From Rothia sp. SD9660Na (GTDB taxonomy: Bacteria; Actinomycetota; Actinomycetes; Actinomycetales; Micrococcaceae), in contig NZ_CP125946.1 of the NCBI RefSeq assembly GCF_030064065.1, forward strand, positions 1,798,001 through 1,862,000: 64,000 nucleotides of DNA, given 5' to 3'. The first letter of the stretch is position 1. Each line of letters opens with the position of its first letter. Shown here in pieces: positions 38,265-47,625 of this stretch. The position numbers and the translations under genes were made by a program. The notes beneath the pieces were generated by a model. That model was not told the DNA's origin. It saw nothing but the letters and a program-made list of their open reading frames with translations, and ran no database searches.

Positions 38265-38549
38265 ATGACCGTCTACGCTGTGCAGTACTCCTACGGCCCC
38301 GCCGACCTGCAGGCTGAGCACCGCCCCGCCCACCGCGAATACCTGGCCCAGCTCCACGAAGAAGGCAAGCTGCACGCAGCCGGCGCCTTCCTCGACGGCG
38401 ACCCCGCAGGCGCCCTGCTCATCTTCGTTGCCGAAGACCGCAACGACCTCGACCGCATTATTGCGGCTGACCCCATGAGCACCGGCGGCGTACTCACCGG
38501 CTACACCGCGCGCGAATGGAACGCTGTGATTGGCAAGGTCGGCAAGTAA
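38265..38549 (+). CDS. YciI-like protein
   Basis: A 94-residue single-domain protein of the YCII fold (ferredoxin-like). It has AVQYSYGPADLQAEHRPAHR, the LHEEGKLHAAGAFLD loop with an Asp, GALLIFVAEDR and DPMSTGGVLTGYTAREWNAV. The His/Asp pair thought to form the active site in the family is present. GAAAGG is 7 bases before the ATG. Cytoplasmic; reaction unknown. Confidence 0.85.
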   Translation: MTVYAVQYSYGPADLQAEHRPAHREYLAQLHEEGKLHAAGAFLDGDPAGALLIFVAEDRNDLDRIIAADPMSTGGVLTGYTAREWNAVIGKVGK

Positions 38550-38562
38550 GCAAGAAGCACTA

Positions 38563-38791
38563 GAGCTGAAGCAGGCTCACAGCGACGCTGTTGGCTCGAT
38601 GGAGTGAGCGGGTGCGTCAGCACACAAGAGCGAACAGAATCCGCCGCAAGGCGGGGCGTGAATCGTCGGTGATGAGCACCGAGATTCCGAGCGCGCGAGG
38701 AAAATAAATCTCGGTGCGAATCTGGCGAGCTTGCGAGCCAGCTAGCGAACCAGCGAGAGGGTCGACAGCGAGCGTGAGCCTGCTCCAGCTC
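38563..38791. repeat. Modular inverted-repeat element E2
   Basis: Outer arms 38563-38580 and 38774-38791 pair at 17 of 18 positions. Inside lie CCGCC-GCAA-GGCGG (38641-38654) and CACCGAGATT/AATCTCGGTG (38678-38687, 38707-38716). It shares GGGCGTGAATCG with the core of E1/E4, GCGAGCTTGCGAGCCAG with E4 and the outer arm GCAGGCTCAC with E3. No coding frame in the 389-bp gap. Confidence 0.82.
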
Positions 38792-38840
38792 CCCCGAAAC
38801 ACCCTTATTTAGAAAAATCGCTCAAAAATCCCAAGAATAC

Positions 38841-38870
38841 TTGGTTGGGGCGGGGCGGCAGATCTATAGT
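38841..38870 (+). promoter_or_regulatory. Promoter of the carboxylase beta-epsilon operon
   Basis: -35 TTGGTT (38841-38846), 18-bp spacer and -10 TATAGT (38865-38870). An in-frame ATG lies 8 bases beyond, at 38879. Confidence 0.6.
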
Positions 38871-38938
38871 TGAAAAGAATGACCCTTATCCCAGGTCACC
38901 CCACACCATTGACCCACAGCGCACGAGGCAGGCACAGC

Positions 38939-40543
38939 ATGAGCGAGAACCCCACCACCGTTGCCCACGATTTGACCACTACCGCCGGTAAAATCGCTGA
39001 CTTCTACGCTCGCCGCGAGCAGACCCTTGCCCCCACCGGTCAGGGCCCCGTCGACCGCCAGCACGAACGTGGCAAGCAGACCGCCCGCGAGCGCATCGAG
39101 ATGCTACTTGATGAGGGGTCCTTCGTGGAGTTCGATGCCCTGGCTAAACACCGCACCACGGCCTTTGGTATGGAGAAGAAGAAGCCTCTGGGCGATGGGC
39201 TGGTCTCAGGGTACGGCACCATCGATGGCCGCCTGGTTGCGGTTTATTCCCAGGATTTCACTGTCTACGGTGGTTCGCTCTCGCAGGTCAATGGTGAGAA
39301 GATTGTGAAGGTACAGAAGTTCGCTCTCAAGAATGGCTGCCCCATTATCGGCATTAATGACGGTGGTGGCGCCCGTATTCAGGAGGGCGTTGCTTCGCTG
39401 GCTATGTTTGCCGATATCTTCCGCATGAATGTACGAGCCTCGGGCGTGATTCCGCAGATTTCGGTGATTATGGGCCCCTGCGCCGGTGGTGCGGCCTACT
39501 CCCCCGCCCTGACTGATTACATCGTGATGGTCGATAAGACCAGCCACATGTTTATTACCGGCCCCGACGTCATCAAGACCGTGACCGGTGAAGAGGTCGA
39601 TATGGAGACCCTGGGCGGTGCCCGCCAGCACAATGCGGTGACGGGTACGTCGACCTACTTGGCTGAGGACGAAGAGGACGCCTTTGATTTCGTCCGCGAG
39701 CTCGTTGAGTTCCTGCCCTCCAATAACCTCACCGAGACCTTCCCCCTGGATCACGACCAGGACCCCGAGGTTGCCGTTGATGATCTTGACCTTGACCTAC
39801 TGATTCCCGATTCAGCTAACCAGCCCTACGATATGCGGGCTGTGATTGAGTCGGTGGTTGACGATGGCCATTTCTTTGAGATGCAGGCCCTCTATGCCCC
39901 CAACGTGATGATTGGTTATGCCCGGATTGAGGGTAAGACCGTGGGTATTGTGGCCAACCAGCCCATGCAGTTCGCTGGCACCCTCGACATCAACGCCTCT
40001 GAAAAGGCCGCCCGCTTCGTGCGTAACTGCGATGCCTTCAACATTCCGATTCTGACCTTTGTTGATGTGCCCGGCTTCCTGCCCGGCACCGACCAGGAGT
40101 TCAACGGCATTATCCGCCGCGGCGCTAAACTGCTCTACGCTTATGCTGAGGCGACCGTTCCGCTGGTTACCGTGATTACCCGTAAGGCCTATGGCGGGGC
40201 CTACATCGTGATGGGCTCGAAGAAACTGGGAGCCGATATCAACCTGGCTTGGCCCACCGCCCAGATCGGCGTGATGGGGGCCCAGGGCGCGGTCAATATT
40301 CTCTACCGCCGCGAACTGGCCGCTGTGGCCGAAGAAGGTGGCGATGTTGAGGCCAAACGCGCTGAACTCATTGCTAAGTACGAAGAGGAGCTACTCAACC
40401 CCTACCAGGCTGCTGAGCTGGGCTACATCGACGAAGTCATCGCCCCTTCCGAGACTCGCGTGCGCATCATTTCTTCTCTGCGGGCCCTGCGCGATAAGCG
40501 CGCAGCCTCCCCCGCTAAAAAGCACGGCAACATTCCGCTGTAA
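38939..40543 (+). CDS. pccB: Acyl-CoA carboxylase beta (carboxyltransferase) subunit
   Basis: A 534-residue carboxyltransferase that moves the carboxyl group from biotin to acetyl- or propionyl-CoA. Both crotonase-like halves are visible, with oxyanion loops [16 protein letters not shown] and [20 protein letters not shown] in the N-half and [14 protein letters not shown] and [15 protein letters not shown] in the C-half. The position that sets acyl size in AccD5-like proteins lies in a D-containing NINAS/DIN region. ATG 38939 gives the normal family start, but an in-frame ATG at 38879 sits 8 bases after the -10 and could be the true leaderless start (20 more residues). Followed 14 bp later by the epsilon subunit. 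Confidence 0.94.
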   Translation: MSENPTTVAHDLTTTAGKIADFYARREQTLAPTGQGPVDRQHERGKQTARERIEMLLDEGSFVEFDALAKHRTTAFGMEKKKPLGDGLVSGYGTIDGRLVAVYSQDFTVYGGSLSQVNGEKIVKVQKFALKNGCPIIGINDGGGARIQEGVASLAMFADIFRMNVRASGVIPQISVIMGPCAGGAAYSPALTDYIVMVDKTSHMFITGPDVIKTVTGEEVDMETLGGARQHNAVTGTSTYLAEDEEDAFDFVRELVEFLPSNNLTETFPLDHDQDPEVAVDDLDLDLLIPDSANQPYDMRAVIESVVDDGHFFEMQALYAPNVMIGYARIEGKTVGIVANQPMQFAGTLDINASEKAARFVRNCDAFNIPILTFVDVPGFLPGTDQEFNGIIRRGAKLLYAYAEATVPLVTVITRKAYGGAYIVMGSKKLGADINLAWPTAQIGVMGAQGAVNILYRRELAAVAEEGGDVEAKRAELIAKYEEELLNPYQAAELGYIDEVIAPSETRVRIISSLRALRDKRAASPAKKHGNIPL

Positions 40544-40557
40544 GGGGTAGGTAGAAC

Positions 40558-40872
40558 ATGGCAACTCCCAATCCGCTATCCCTGCTGGGCTTCGGCAAGA
40601 AGCCGGCACCGGCGTCCGCCCATGCAGAAGACCGGGGGCAGGACGCCGGTGAACAGCAGGCACCCACCCCCGCGTTTTCAGTAGTGCGGGGTAACCCCAC
40701 CGAAGAAGAGCTGGCTGCGCTGACCAGCGTCGTGGTGGCTCTGCAGGCCCAGGCCGACTCCCAGCAGGAGACCGCGCTGGAAATATGGCAGCGCCGCCTC
40801 AACCACACCCAGCGCCTAGGTATGCGACTGCGCCCAGGGCCAGGCTCCTGGAAGCGGGCCCGCCCCCAGTAG
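40558..40872 (+). CDS. accE: Acyl-CoA carboxylase epsilon subunit
   Basis: A 104-residue protein typical of the actinobacterial epsilon subunit: a variable, disordered Ala/Pro/Gln-rich N-terminus, the conserved VVRGNPTEEELAALTSVVVA helix (about residues 42-61) and a short W-[RK] type end (GPGSWKRARPQ). It binds the beta hexamer and raises activity of the holoenzyme. Encoded 14 bp after the beta subunit, as in mycobacteria and streptomycetes. Confidence 0.9.
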   Translation: MATPNPLSLLGFGKKPAPASAHAEDRGQDAGEQQAPTPAFSVVRGNPTEEELAALTSVVVALQAQADSQQETALEIWQRRLNHTQRLGMRLRPGPGSWKRARPQ

Positions 40873-40925
40873 TTCCCCCACTCAGCTCCCTGTTTTCTGG
40901 GTCACAGTAATCTAGAATGGGGTGT

Positions 40926-42629
40926 ATGACACTACACCCAGATTTACCCGAAATTTTTAAGGCCGACCGCACCCAGACCAAGGTCGACCGTATTGCCAAC
41001 GACTACTACGAGAAGACCCTGGAACTAGACCCGGCAGCGGCCACTATCGAGGGCCGCAAGGGGCGGGAAACCGAGTACCCCGACTACTCCCCCGCCGGCA
41101 CCCAGGCCGAGATCGACCTAGCCCGTGCAACCTTAGAAGCTCTTGAGTCCGTTGAACCGGCTGATGATATCGACCGGGTCACCATCGATGCTATGCGCGA
41201 ACGGCTGGGGCTGAAACTTGAACTTCACCAAGCTGGCTTGGGCGACTGGGAACTCAACAACATCGCATCCCCTGTTCAGGGCATCCGAGCTATCTTTGAC
41301 CTGATGAACCGCGAAACTGCCGAAGATTGGGGGCACATTGCTGGCCGCCTGGGTAATGTCGCAGAGGCGGTTCGCGGTTATATCGAGACCCTAGAAGCCG
41401 CCCGCATCTCAGGTAAGGTGGCAGCGGTTCGTCAGGTCGATATCGTTATCGAGCAGGTAGCCACCTACGTTGCAGAGGGCGGTTTCTTCGACGCTCTGGC
41501 AAGCGAGGTAGCCGAAGCTGCCCCCGAGCAGGCCGACCGTGCTACCCAGGGGGCGGCGTCCGCCAAGGAAGGCTACCGCGAACTTCTTACCTACCTCAAA
41601 GACACCCTGCGCCCCGACGCACCCGAGGCAGATGCTGTGGGCCGCGAGCGCTACTCCCTTTACTCCCGTCAGTTTGTAGGCACCACCCTCGATCTGGAGG
41701 AGACCTACGCCTGGGGTATCGAGGAACTGGGCCGGATTATCGCAGCCCAGCAGGAGGTTGCCGAAGCCATCAAGCCCGGTGCCACCATTGACGAGGCAAA
41801 GGCCCTGCTCGATGCTGACCCCAAACGCACCCTCAACGGCACCGATGAGCTCCAGGCCTGGATGCAGAAGCTGTCCGACGCCGCCGTTGACTACCTAGCC
41901 CAAGAGCACTTCACCATCGAAGGCCCCCTGCGCAAGCTCGAGTGCATGATTGCCCCCACCCAGGAGGGCGGTATCTACTACACTGGCCCGTCCGCCGACT
42001 TTGAGCGTGCCGGTCGTATGTGGTGGTCGGTGCCCGAAGGTGAAGATACCTTTGGCACCTGGCGAGAGACCTCAACCGTCTACCACGAGGGTGTGCCCGG
42101 CCACCACCTGCAGGTTGCCTACGCCACCGCTATGGCCGAGGCTCTGAACCAGTGGCGGGCTAACGCTGTGTGGGTTTCGGGCCACGGCGAGGGTTGGGCT
42201 CTGTATGCTGAGCGTCTCATGGACGAGCTGGGCTACCTCTCTGACCCCGGCGACCGCATGGGTATGCTCGATGCCCAGCGCCTGCGCGCTGCCCGCGTGG
42301 TCTTCGACATCGGCCTGCACTGCGGCTTTGAGATCCCCGAACGCTGGGTCACTGAGCTGGGTATCGAGCCGGGCATCTGGGACGCAGAGAAGGGCTATAA
42401 GTTCCTGGAAGCCAACCTCGATATCTCTGAGGGTCAGCGCCGCTTCGAGTTCCTGCGCTACCTGGGCTGGCCGGGTCAGGCCCCCTCCTACAAGGTGGGT
42501 GAGCGAGTTTGGTTGCAGCTGCGTGAGGACGCCCGTGCCGCCGGAGTCTCTGACCGCGACTTCCACACCCGGGCGCTCAAACTGGGCTCAGTCGGGCTTG
42601 ATACCCTGCGCCGGGCACTAGCTGTTTAG
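40926..42629 (+). CDS. DUF885 family protein (putative metallopeptidase-like)
   Basis: A 567-residue protein of the DUF885 family. It has the family signature YHEGVPGHHLQVAYA (about residue 384), an HExxxGHH metal-binding motif, and downstream SGHGEGWALYAERLMDELG (about residue 419) that supplies the further ligand Glu. Helical throughout, no signal peptide, so cytoplasmic. The ATG at 40926 follows TAGAAT (40913-40918) by exactly 7 bases, a leaderless start. Probable peptide or small-ester hydrolase; substrate unknown. It lies where maf would be expected directly after accE. Confidence 0.9.
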   Translation: MTLHPDLPEIFKADRTQTKVDRIANDYYEKTLELDPAAATIEGRKGRETEYPDYSPAGTQAEIDLARATLEALESVEPADDIDRVTIDAMRERLGLKLELHQAGLGDWELNNIASPVQGIRAIFDLMNRETAEDWGHIAGRLGNVAEAVRGYIETLEAARISGKVAAVRQVDIVIEQVATYVAEGGFFDALASEVAEAAPEQADRATQGAASAKEGYRELLTYLKDTLRPDAPEADAVGRERYSLYSRQFVGTTLDLEETYAWGIEELGRIIAAQQEVAEAIKPGATIDEAKALLDADPKRTLNGTDELQAWMQKLSDAAVDYLAQEHFTIEGPLRKLECMIAPTQEGGIYYTGPSADFERAGRMWWSVPEGEDTFGTWRETSTVYHEGVPGHHLQVAYATAMAEALNQWRANAVWVSGHGEGWALYAERLMDELGYLSDPGDRMGMLDAQRLRAARVVFDIGLHCGFEIPERWVTELGIEPGIWDAEKGYKFLEANLDISEGQRRFEFLRYLGWPGQAPSYKVGERVWLQLREDARAAGVSDRDFHTRALKLGSVGLDTLRRALAV

Positions 42630-42648
42630 CCTGAGCAAGAGAACAAGG

Positions 42649-42688
42649 GGGCGGGCCCTGTACACCGACCGGTGTGCAGGGCCCGCCC
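42649..42688. terminator. Bidirectional terminator between DUF885 and symporter genes
   Basis: An 18-bp near-perfect stem (42649-42666 with 42671-42688) with a 4-base loop between convergent stops. T-runs are short on both sides. Confidence 0.75.
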
Positions 42689-42710
42689 TCTGCTATGTGG
42701 TAGCGGAGTG

Positions 42711-44114
42711 TTAGGACGCTGCCGTGGCAGGTACCTGCGGTGCCTCACCTAGGCGGGCGTAGACGTCCTCAGCTACAAACCCGCCCTCGGTACGGGGAGC
42801 GTTGTAGAGCTCCTCGTTGAGAATACCCTCGCGCTTGGCGACAATCAGGGCTACCAGGGCCTGGCCTGCGACGTTGACGGCAGTACGGCCCATGTCGATG
42901 ATGGGGTCGATAGCCAGCAGCAGGCCAACGCCGTCGAGGGGCAGGCCCAGGGTGGAGAGGGTGAGGGTGAGCATGACCGTTGCACCGGTGGTTCCGGCAG
43001 TAGCGGTGGAGCCTAGCACCGAGACCATGATGATGAGCAGGTAGTGGGTAAAGTTCAGGTCGATGCCGTAGAACTGGGCCACAAACAGTGCTGCCAACGC
43101 GGGGTAGACCGCGGCGCAGCCGTCCATCTTAGTGGTGGAGCCCAGGGGCACCGCAAAGGAGGCGTAGGCGCGAGGTACACCAAAGTTACGCTCAGCTACA
43201 GACTGGGTCAGGGGCATAGTTCCCATGGATGAGCGGGAGACAAAGCCCATCTGCACGGCAGGCCAGACGCCCGAGAAGAACTGCTTGACCGACAGGCCAT
43301 TGGCGCGGGCAATGGCGGGGTAAACCACGAAAAGTACCAGGGCCAGGCCGAGATAGAGCACAATCACGAAGCGGGCCAGGGAGCCCATGGAGGTCCAGCC
43401 GTAGGCGTAGACGGCGCGTCCAATCAGGCCGATGGTACCCAGCGGAGCCAGACGGATGATCCACCAGAGGACGGTCTGAATAATGGCCAGGGCGCTCTTA
43501 TTGAAGTCAAGGAAGGGCTTGGCTGCGGGGCCGGTCTTGAGGGCCGCGATACCCACAGCTACTGAAATCACAAGGATCTGGAGCACATTGAAGCTAGCTG
43601 AGCCGGTGACGGTTTCACCGGAGGTTGAGATGTTCACACCCAGGCCCAGGAAGTTGGCGGGAATCAGGCCGGTGAGGAAGCCCAGCCAGGAGCCAGTGCG
43701 TCCTTCGTAGGTTTCGGGAGAGGCTAGGCCGGTATTTGCACCGGGCTGGGTGACGAGCCCGAGCACCAGGCCGATCACCACAGCGATGAGGGCGGTGTAG
43801 GCGAACCAGAGCAGGGTCTTGGTAGCCAGGCGGGCCGCGTTCGTTACCTCAGCCAGGTTGGCGATGGACGAGACCACGGCGGTAAAGATCAGGGGTACAA
43901 CCGCCGCTTTGAGCAAGGTGACGTAGGAGGAGCCAATAGTAGAGAGGGTGGTCATGAGCCAGTTGGGGTTCTCGGTGGCGTCGCCGCCGAGGTTGGTGGC
44001 TATCAGGCCCAAGATCACGCCCAGAATAAGGGCGGCGATAATTTGATTGCCGAAGGACGTAGCCCAGGCAGGAAGTCTCTTGCGGGTAGCGGCTGCTGTG
44101 GTGTGGTTTGACAT
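42711..44114 (-). CDS. Dicarboxylate/amino acid:cation symporter (DAACS family)
   Basis: A 467-residue membrane carrier with the GltP/DctA fold: about eight helices and two re-entrant loops. The serine-rich loop is seen in GFVSRSSMGTMPLTQSV, the PLGSTTKMDGCAAVYPAL segment holds the TTxMDG sodium/substrate motif, and GTTGATVMLTLTLSTLGLPL holds the second loop and GLPL. The C-terminus is cytoplasmic. Likely imports glutamate/aspartate or C4 acids with Na+ or H+. It shares a 223-bp divergent region with the aldehyde dehydrogenase gene. Confidence 0.92.
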   Translation of the reverse strand: MSNHTTAAATRKRLPAWATSFGNQIIAALILGVILGLIATNLGGDATENPNWLMTTLSTIGSSYVTLLKAAVVPLIFTAVVSSIANLAEVTNAARLATKTLLWFAYTALIAVVIGLVLGLVTQPGANTGLASPETYEGRTGSWLGFLTGLIPANFLGLGVNISTSGETVTGSASFNVLQILVISVAVGIAALKTGPAAKPFLDFNKSALAIIQTVLWWIIRLAPLGTIGLIGRAVYAYGWTSMGSLARFVIVLYLGLALVLFVVYPAIARANGLSVKQFFSGVWPAVQMGFVSRSSMGTMPLTQSVAERNFGVPRAYASFAVPLGSTTKMDGCAAVYPALAALFVAQFYGIDLNFTHYLLIIMVSVLGSTATAGTTGATVMLTLTLSTLGLPLDGVGLLLAIDPIIDMGRTAVNVAGQALVALIVAKREGILNEELYNAPRTEGGFVAEDVYARLGEAPQVPATAAS

Positions 44115-44220
44115 GTCTCAACACTGTACGCCTGGCTCTGGGGCTTGTGAATCGGGATGTAAAGCTAGGACATATTTTGCTGTGGGTCACAGACCGACAG
44201 GGTTTTTTCGCGTAGTGCTC

Positions 44221-44264
44221 TTCACTTTTGCACAACCCACCACTAAACTGTGATTCAAGTTACT
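44221..44264 (+). promoter_or_regulatory. Promoter of the aldehyde dehydrogenase gene with CRP-like site
   Basis: -35 TTCACT (44221-44226), 17-bp spacer and -10 TAAACT (44244-44249). TGTGATTCAAGTTACT (44249-44264) at the likely transcription start loosely resembles a CRP/GlxR site (TGTGA-N6-TCACA); the second half matches poorly. Confidence 0.4.
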
Positions 44265-44337
44265 TTTATGTGCTTTTTGTGAACAGGTAGGCCCTGGCTG
44301 CCTACCCCGTAGTCAAACACAACTCAAAGGAGAGACA

Positions 44338-45861
44338 ATGACTGTTTACGCCGCACCCGGCTCAGCAGATTCCATCACCACCTTCAAGTCCCGCTACGAC
44401 CACTTCATCGGAGGGGAATGGGTAGCCCCGGCCGAGGGCCAGTATTTTGAAGATATCTCCCCGGTCAACGGCAAGCCCTTTGCAGAAGTAGCCCGCGGTA
44501 CCGCAGCTGATATCGACAAGGCTATTGACGCAGCCTGGAAGGCATTTGAGACCTGGGGCAAGACCTCCCCCACCGAGCGCGCCAACCTACTGCTCAAGCT
44601 GGCCCAAATTATGGAAGATAATCTGGAATCCATCGCCGTGGCTGAGACCTGGGAGAACGGTAAGCCTGTACGCGAGACCCTAGCCGCAGACATCCCGCTG
44701 GGCGTTGACCACCTGCGCTACTTCGCGTCCGCTATTCGCACCCAGGAAGGCCGCCTGTCAGAGATTGACGAGAACACTGTAGCCTACCATTTCCACGAGC
44801 CTCTGGGCGTGGTGGGGCAGATTATCCCCTGGAACTTCCCCATTCTCATGGCCATCTGGAAGATCGCCCCAGCCCTGGCAGCAGGCAACACCATCGTGCT
44901 CAAGCCCGCCGAGCAGACCCCGGTTTCAGTGCTCTACCTGGTTGACCTGTGGAAGGATGCGCTTCCCGCCGGCGTACTGAACATTGTGAACGGTTTTGGC
45001 CCCGAGGCAGGCGCCGCCCTCTCTGGCAGCAAGCGCATCCGCAAGATTGCCTTTACCGGCGAGACCACCACCGGCTCCATCATCATGAAGGCTGCAGCTG
45101 ACAACATCATCCCGGTCACTCTGGAGCTGGGCGGCAAGTCCCCCAACGTCTTCTTTGCCGATGTTGCCGCTGAGAAGGATTCCTTCTACGACAAGGCACT
45201 AGAAGGCTTTGCCTCCTTCGGTCTGAACCAGGGCGAGGTCTGCACCTGCCCCTCCCGTGCACTGATTCAGAAGCCCATTCACGACTCCTTCCTGGAGGCC
45301 GGCGTTGAGCGAGTGAAGGCTATGAAGCAGGGCAACCCGCTGGATACCGAAACCATGGTGGGCGCCCAGGCGTCCAAGGAGCAGTGGGACAAGATTACCG
45401 GCTATCTGAAGATTGGTAAGGACGAGGGCGCGGACGTTCTCGTCGGCGGTGAGGCCTGCGAGCTGGGCGGCGACCTGGCGGACGGCTGGTACATTCAGCC
45501 GACAGTTTTTGCCGGTAGCAACGACATGCGTATCTTCCAGGAAGAGATTTTTGGCCCCGTTTTGGCTACTACCTCTTTCACTGATTTTGATGAGGCGATG
45601 CGTATTGCTAATGACACCGACTACGGCCTGGGCGCGGGCGTCTGGACTCGTGATCAGAACACCGCCTACCGGGCAGGCCGCACCATTCAGGCTGGCCGCG
45701 TGTGGATCAACAACTACCACAACTACCCGGCTCATGCCGCTTTCGGTGGCTATAAGAAGTCAGGTATCGGCCGCGAGACCCACCTGATGATGCTGGCCCA
45801 CTACCAGCAGACCAAGAACATGCTGGTCAGCTACTCAGATAGGCCGATGGGGCTCTTCTAA
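44338..45861 (+). CDS. Aldehyde dehydrogenase (ExaC/AldB group)
   Basis: A 507-residue NAD(P)+-dependent enzyme. It has [50 protein letters not shown], the base Glu in [15 protein letters not shown] and the nucleophile C302 in [13 protein letters not shown]. The double-Cys CTCPSR and the [17 protein letters not shown] end place it with ExaC/AldB acetaldehyde-type dehydrogenases. Strong AAAGGAG site. Likely oxidises acetaldehyde or other short aldehydes to acids; acetaldehyde from DeoC (55.2 kb) is one possible source. Confidence 0.94.
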   Translation: MTVYAAPGSADSITTFKSRYDHFIGGEWVAPAEGQYFEDISPVNGKPFAEVARGTAADIDKAIDAAWKAFETWGKTSPTERANLLLKLAQIMEDNLESIAVAETWENGKPVRETLAADIPLGVDHLRYFASAIRTQEGRLSEIDENTVAYHFHEPLGVVGQIIPWNFPILMAIWKIAPALAAGNTIVLKPAEQTPVSVLYLVDLWKDALPAGVLNIVNGFGPEAGAALSGSKRIRKIAFTGETTTGSIIMKAAADNIIPVTLELGGKSPNVFFADVAAEKDSFYDKALEGFASFGLNQGEVCTCPSRALIQKPIHDSFLEAGVERVKAMKQGNPLDTETMVGAQASKEQWDKITGYLKIGKDEGADVLVGGEACELGGDLADGWYIQPTVFAGSNDMRIFQEEIFGPVLATTSFTDFDEAMRIANDTDYGLGAGVWTRDQNTAYRAGRTIQAGRVWINNYHNYPAHAAFGGYKKSGIGRETHLMMLAHYQQTKNMLVSYSDRPMGLF

Positions 45862-45883
45862 AACCTGCCCCTGATAGGTTGAG

Positions 45884-45953
45884 GCTTATCCATAAGGGGT
45901 TCCGCAGGCTCACGCTCGCTGTGAGCCTGCTCCATCTACCCTTTGGAATAAGC
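45884..45953. repeat. Modular inverted-repeat element E3 (terminator-like)
   Basis: Inner perfect stem GCAGGCTCAC/GTGAGCCTGC (45904-45913 with 45921-45930) and an outer, looser stem (45884-45900 with 45938-45953). The inner arm and the TCCA after it repeat the outer arm of E2. Lies between convergent genes; the stop of the minus gene is inside the outer arm. Confidence 0.75.
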
Positions 45954-46253
45954 TTCTTTCTTCTTCCGCCCCTGCAACCAAGCCTCTAACAACCACGCAC
46001 ACAGAATCACCGGAGCAGCCACCGTTGTAAGGCCAGGACCAGAATAAGCACTCACCCCATCAGGCAGGCTATCCCATACACAACGAGTTCCAATTACAGG
46101 GAAAAACCCCCAGTAGGCTTCGCCTTGAATATACTCATTTGAAGTATGGCAAGCTATCCCAGCAGTAAAACGGACGAAGTATTCAAAAGCCATCAAAAAT
46201 AGCCAAAAACAGAAGGAGAGAAAAAAGAGTTTATGATTCTTTACAAGATTCAT
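45936..46253 (-). CDS. Small membrane protein, possible immunity partner of a decayed toxin
   Basis: A 105-residue AT-rich gene product with a hydrophobic helix at 7-28 (HKLFFLSFCFWLFLMAFEYF), a short extracellular part with two Cys (ACHTSNEY...GTRCVWD) and a second helix (GLTTVAAPVILCAWLLEAWL) before a basic tail. Its ATG overlaps the stop of the upstream fragment of a toxin-like gene (ATGA), a layout common for toxin-immunity pairs. No family recognised; the immunity role is inference from position only. Confidence 0.5.
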   Translation of the reverse strand: MNLVKNHKLFFLSFCFWLFLMAFEYFVRFTAGIACHTSNEYIQGEAYWGFFPVIGTRCVWDSLPDGVSAYSGPGLTTVAAPVILCAWLLEAWLQGRKKKEAYSKG

Positions 46254-46677
46254 AACGATGCTGCCTTCTTTCTGTCAGAAAAGGAATTCGAGTCTAGGTT
46301 TACCTCACCTATCACTTGCAGCTCACCAGAAGTCACTGCGTCCTGACACCTCTGTTTAGCATCATCCTCAGTACTAACACGCCGACCGATTTCTCGCCCC
46401 ACAACATTATTGTGTAAGTCCATAACTACTTCCTCTTCAGGGTCATTGCTACTGACTCATGATTGTTGGCAATGGTTTCAGCATCTTCAGATATTTCAGC
46501 TGCCATATCAAATCCATACCAGCTACGCCCTGCCGGGCCTCTAGTAGGCTGGGCATCGATTTACCGCAAGACAACAGCCTCTTGAGCCCAACCCAGCATC
46601 TGCACCTGAGCCAGCAGACGCCCCACCATGTCACTAACCTCTTTAAGAGAACAGAGCCGGATATCAGAATCAGTCAC
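46250..46677 (-). pseudogene. Decayed toxin-like gene (DUF6973-like end)
   Basis: Three fragments in order and in different frames. 1: GTG 46677 to TAA 46561 (SLKEVSDMVGRLLAQVQMLG, helical WXG100-like). 2: a stretch with RSWYGFDMAAEISEDAETIA and NNHES before a frame change near 46450. 3: PEEEVVMDLHNNVVGREIGR, open to TGA 46250 (57 codons from ATG 46423). The MDLHNNxVGREIG motif is typical of DUF6973 domains at the C-terminus of secreted actinobacterial toxins. The gene is thus broken by at least two frame changes and lacks its middle. Base composition is poorer in GC than the neighbours, in line with acquired DNA. Confidence 0.55.
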
Positions 46678-46813
46678 GGATTAATCTTTCATGTCTTTTT
46701 CTCTGGCCTAAGACAGCAACGTCGGCCAGCAAAAGCCTATCTAAAGAGTATCTAGTTGAGCCTACACCTGCCACCCGCCAACTGTGACTGCTCCAACCAC
46801 TAGACTGTTACCC

Positions 46814-47524
46814 ATGCAGAACCCTACTGAAACCGCAGCCCTGGCGGGCGAACAGCCAGTGCGGCTCGTCCTTGCCTCCTCATCCCCTGCCCGCAAAAAG
46901 CTCCTGGAGGACGCCGGCGTCCGCTTCACCGTTATTGTCAGCGATGTCGATGAGGACGCTGCCCTGCGCGAAGCCCAGCAGGCCGCCTATGAGGCAGGGC
47001 TGGGCGATATTACCCCGGCGCAGACTGCCCAGCTGCTGGCCAAGGCAAAAGCGCAGGCGGTTGCCGCCTTGCCCGAGGCAGCAGGAGCCCTGGTGCTGGG
47101 CTGCGACTCTGTCTTTGAGCTCGATGGCCTTGCCTACGGCAAGCCCGGTAGCGCCGAGAAGGCCCTGGACCGTATTACCGCGATGAGCGGACGCAGCGGG
47201 CAGCTCCACACGGGCCACTGGCTGGTTGATACCCGCGCTGTTCCCCCTCACCAGAGCAGCGACACATACCCCGAGGCTAGCGAGCTGCGCACGGCAACCG
47301 TCCACTTCGATACCTTCAGCGACGAAGAAGCCCAGCGCTACGTGGCCACCGGCGAACCCCTGTGGGTGGCTGGGTCCTTCACCATTGACGGTTTCGGTGC
47401 GGCCTTCATTAAGGGAATTGAGGGCGAATACCACACCGTGGTGGGGCTTTCGGTGCATGCCCTACGCGCAATGCTGGCTAATTTTGGTGTTTCAATCAGC
47501 GACATTTGGAAAAATTCGCGATAA
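46814..47524 (+). CDS. maf: Maf-family nucleotide pyrophosphatase
   Basis: A 236-residue house-cleaning enzyme. It has LVLASSSPARKKLLEDAGV, SDVDEDAALRE, LGCDSVFELDGLAYGKPGSA and TGEPLWVAGSFTIDGFGAAF. It hydrolyses non-canonical or modified NTPs (dTTP/UTP type for most relatives). The ATG at 46814 lies exactly 7 bases after TAGACT (46801-46806), a leaderless promoter, so the upstream in-frame ATG at 46784 is rejected. The place before the carboxylase alpha gene is conserved in mycobacteria. Confidence 0.92.
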   Translation: MQNPTETAALAGEQPVRLVLASSSPARKKLLEDAGVRFTVIVSDVDEDAALREAQQAAYEAGLGDITPAQTAQLLAKAKAQAVAALPEAAGALVLGCDSVFELDGLAYGKPGSAEKALDRITAMSGRSGQLHTGHWLVDTRAVPPHQSSDTYPEASELRTATVHFDTFSDEEAQRYVATGEPLWVAGSFTIDGFGAAFIKGIEGEYHTVVGLSVHALRAMLANFGVSISDIWKNSR

Positions 47525-47625
47525 ATTTCAAGATACGACTTTTGTGAGGCGCCACCACCCGGCGCCTGCTCATAATGCGTCATAGCCAGCAACAGCACGG
47601 CGCATCAACCCGAGGAGCTTTTACA

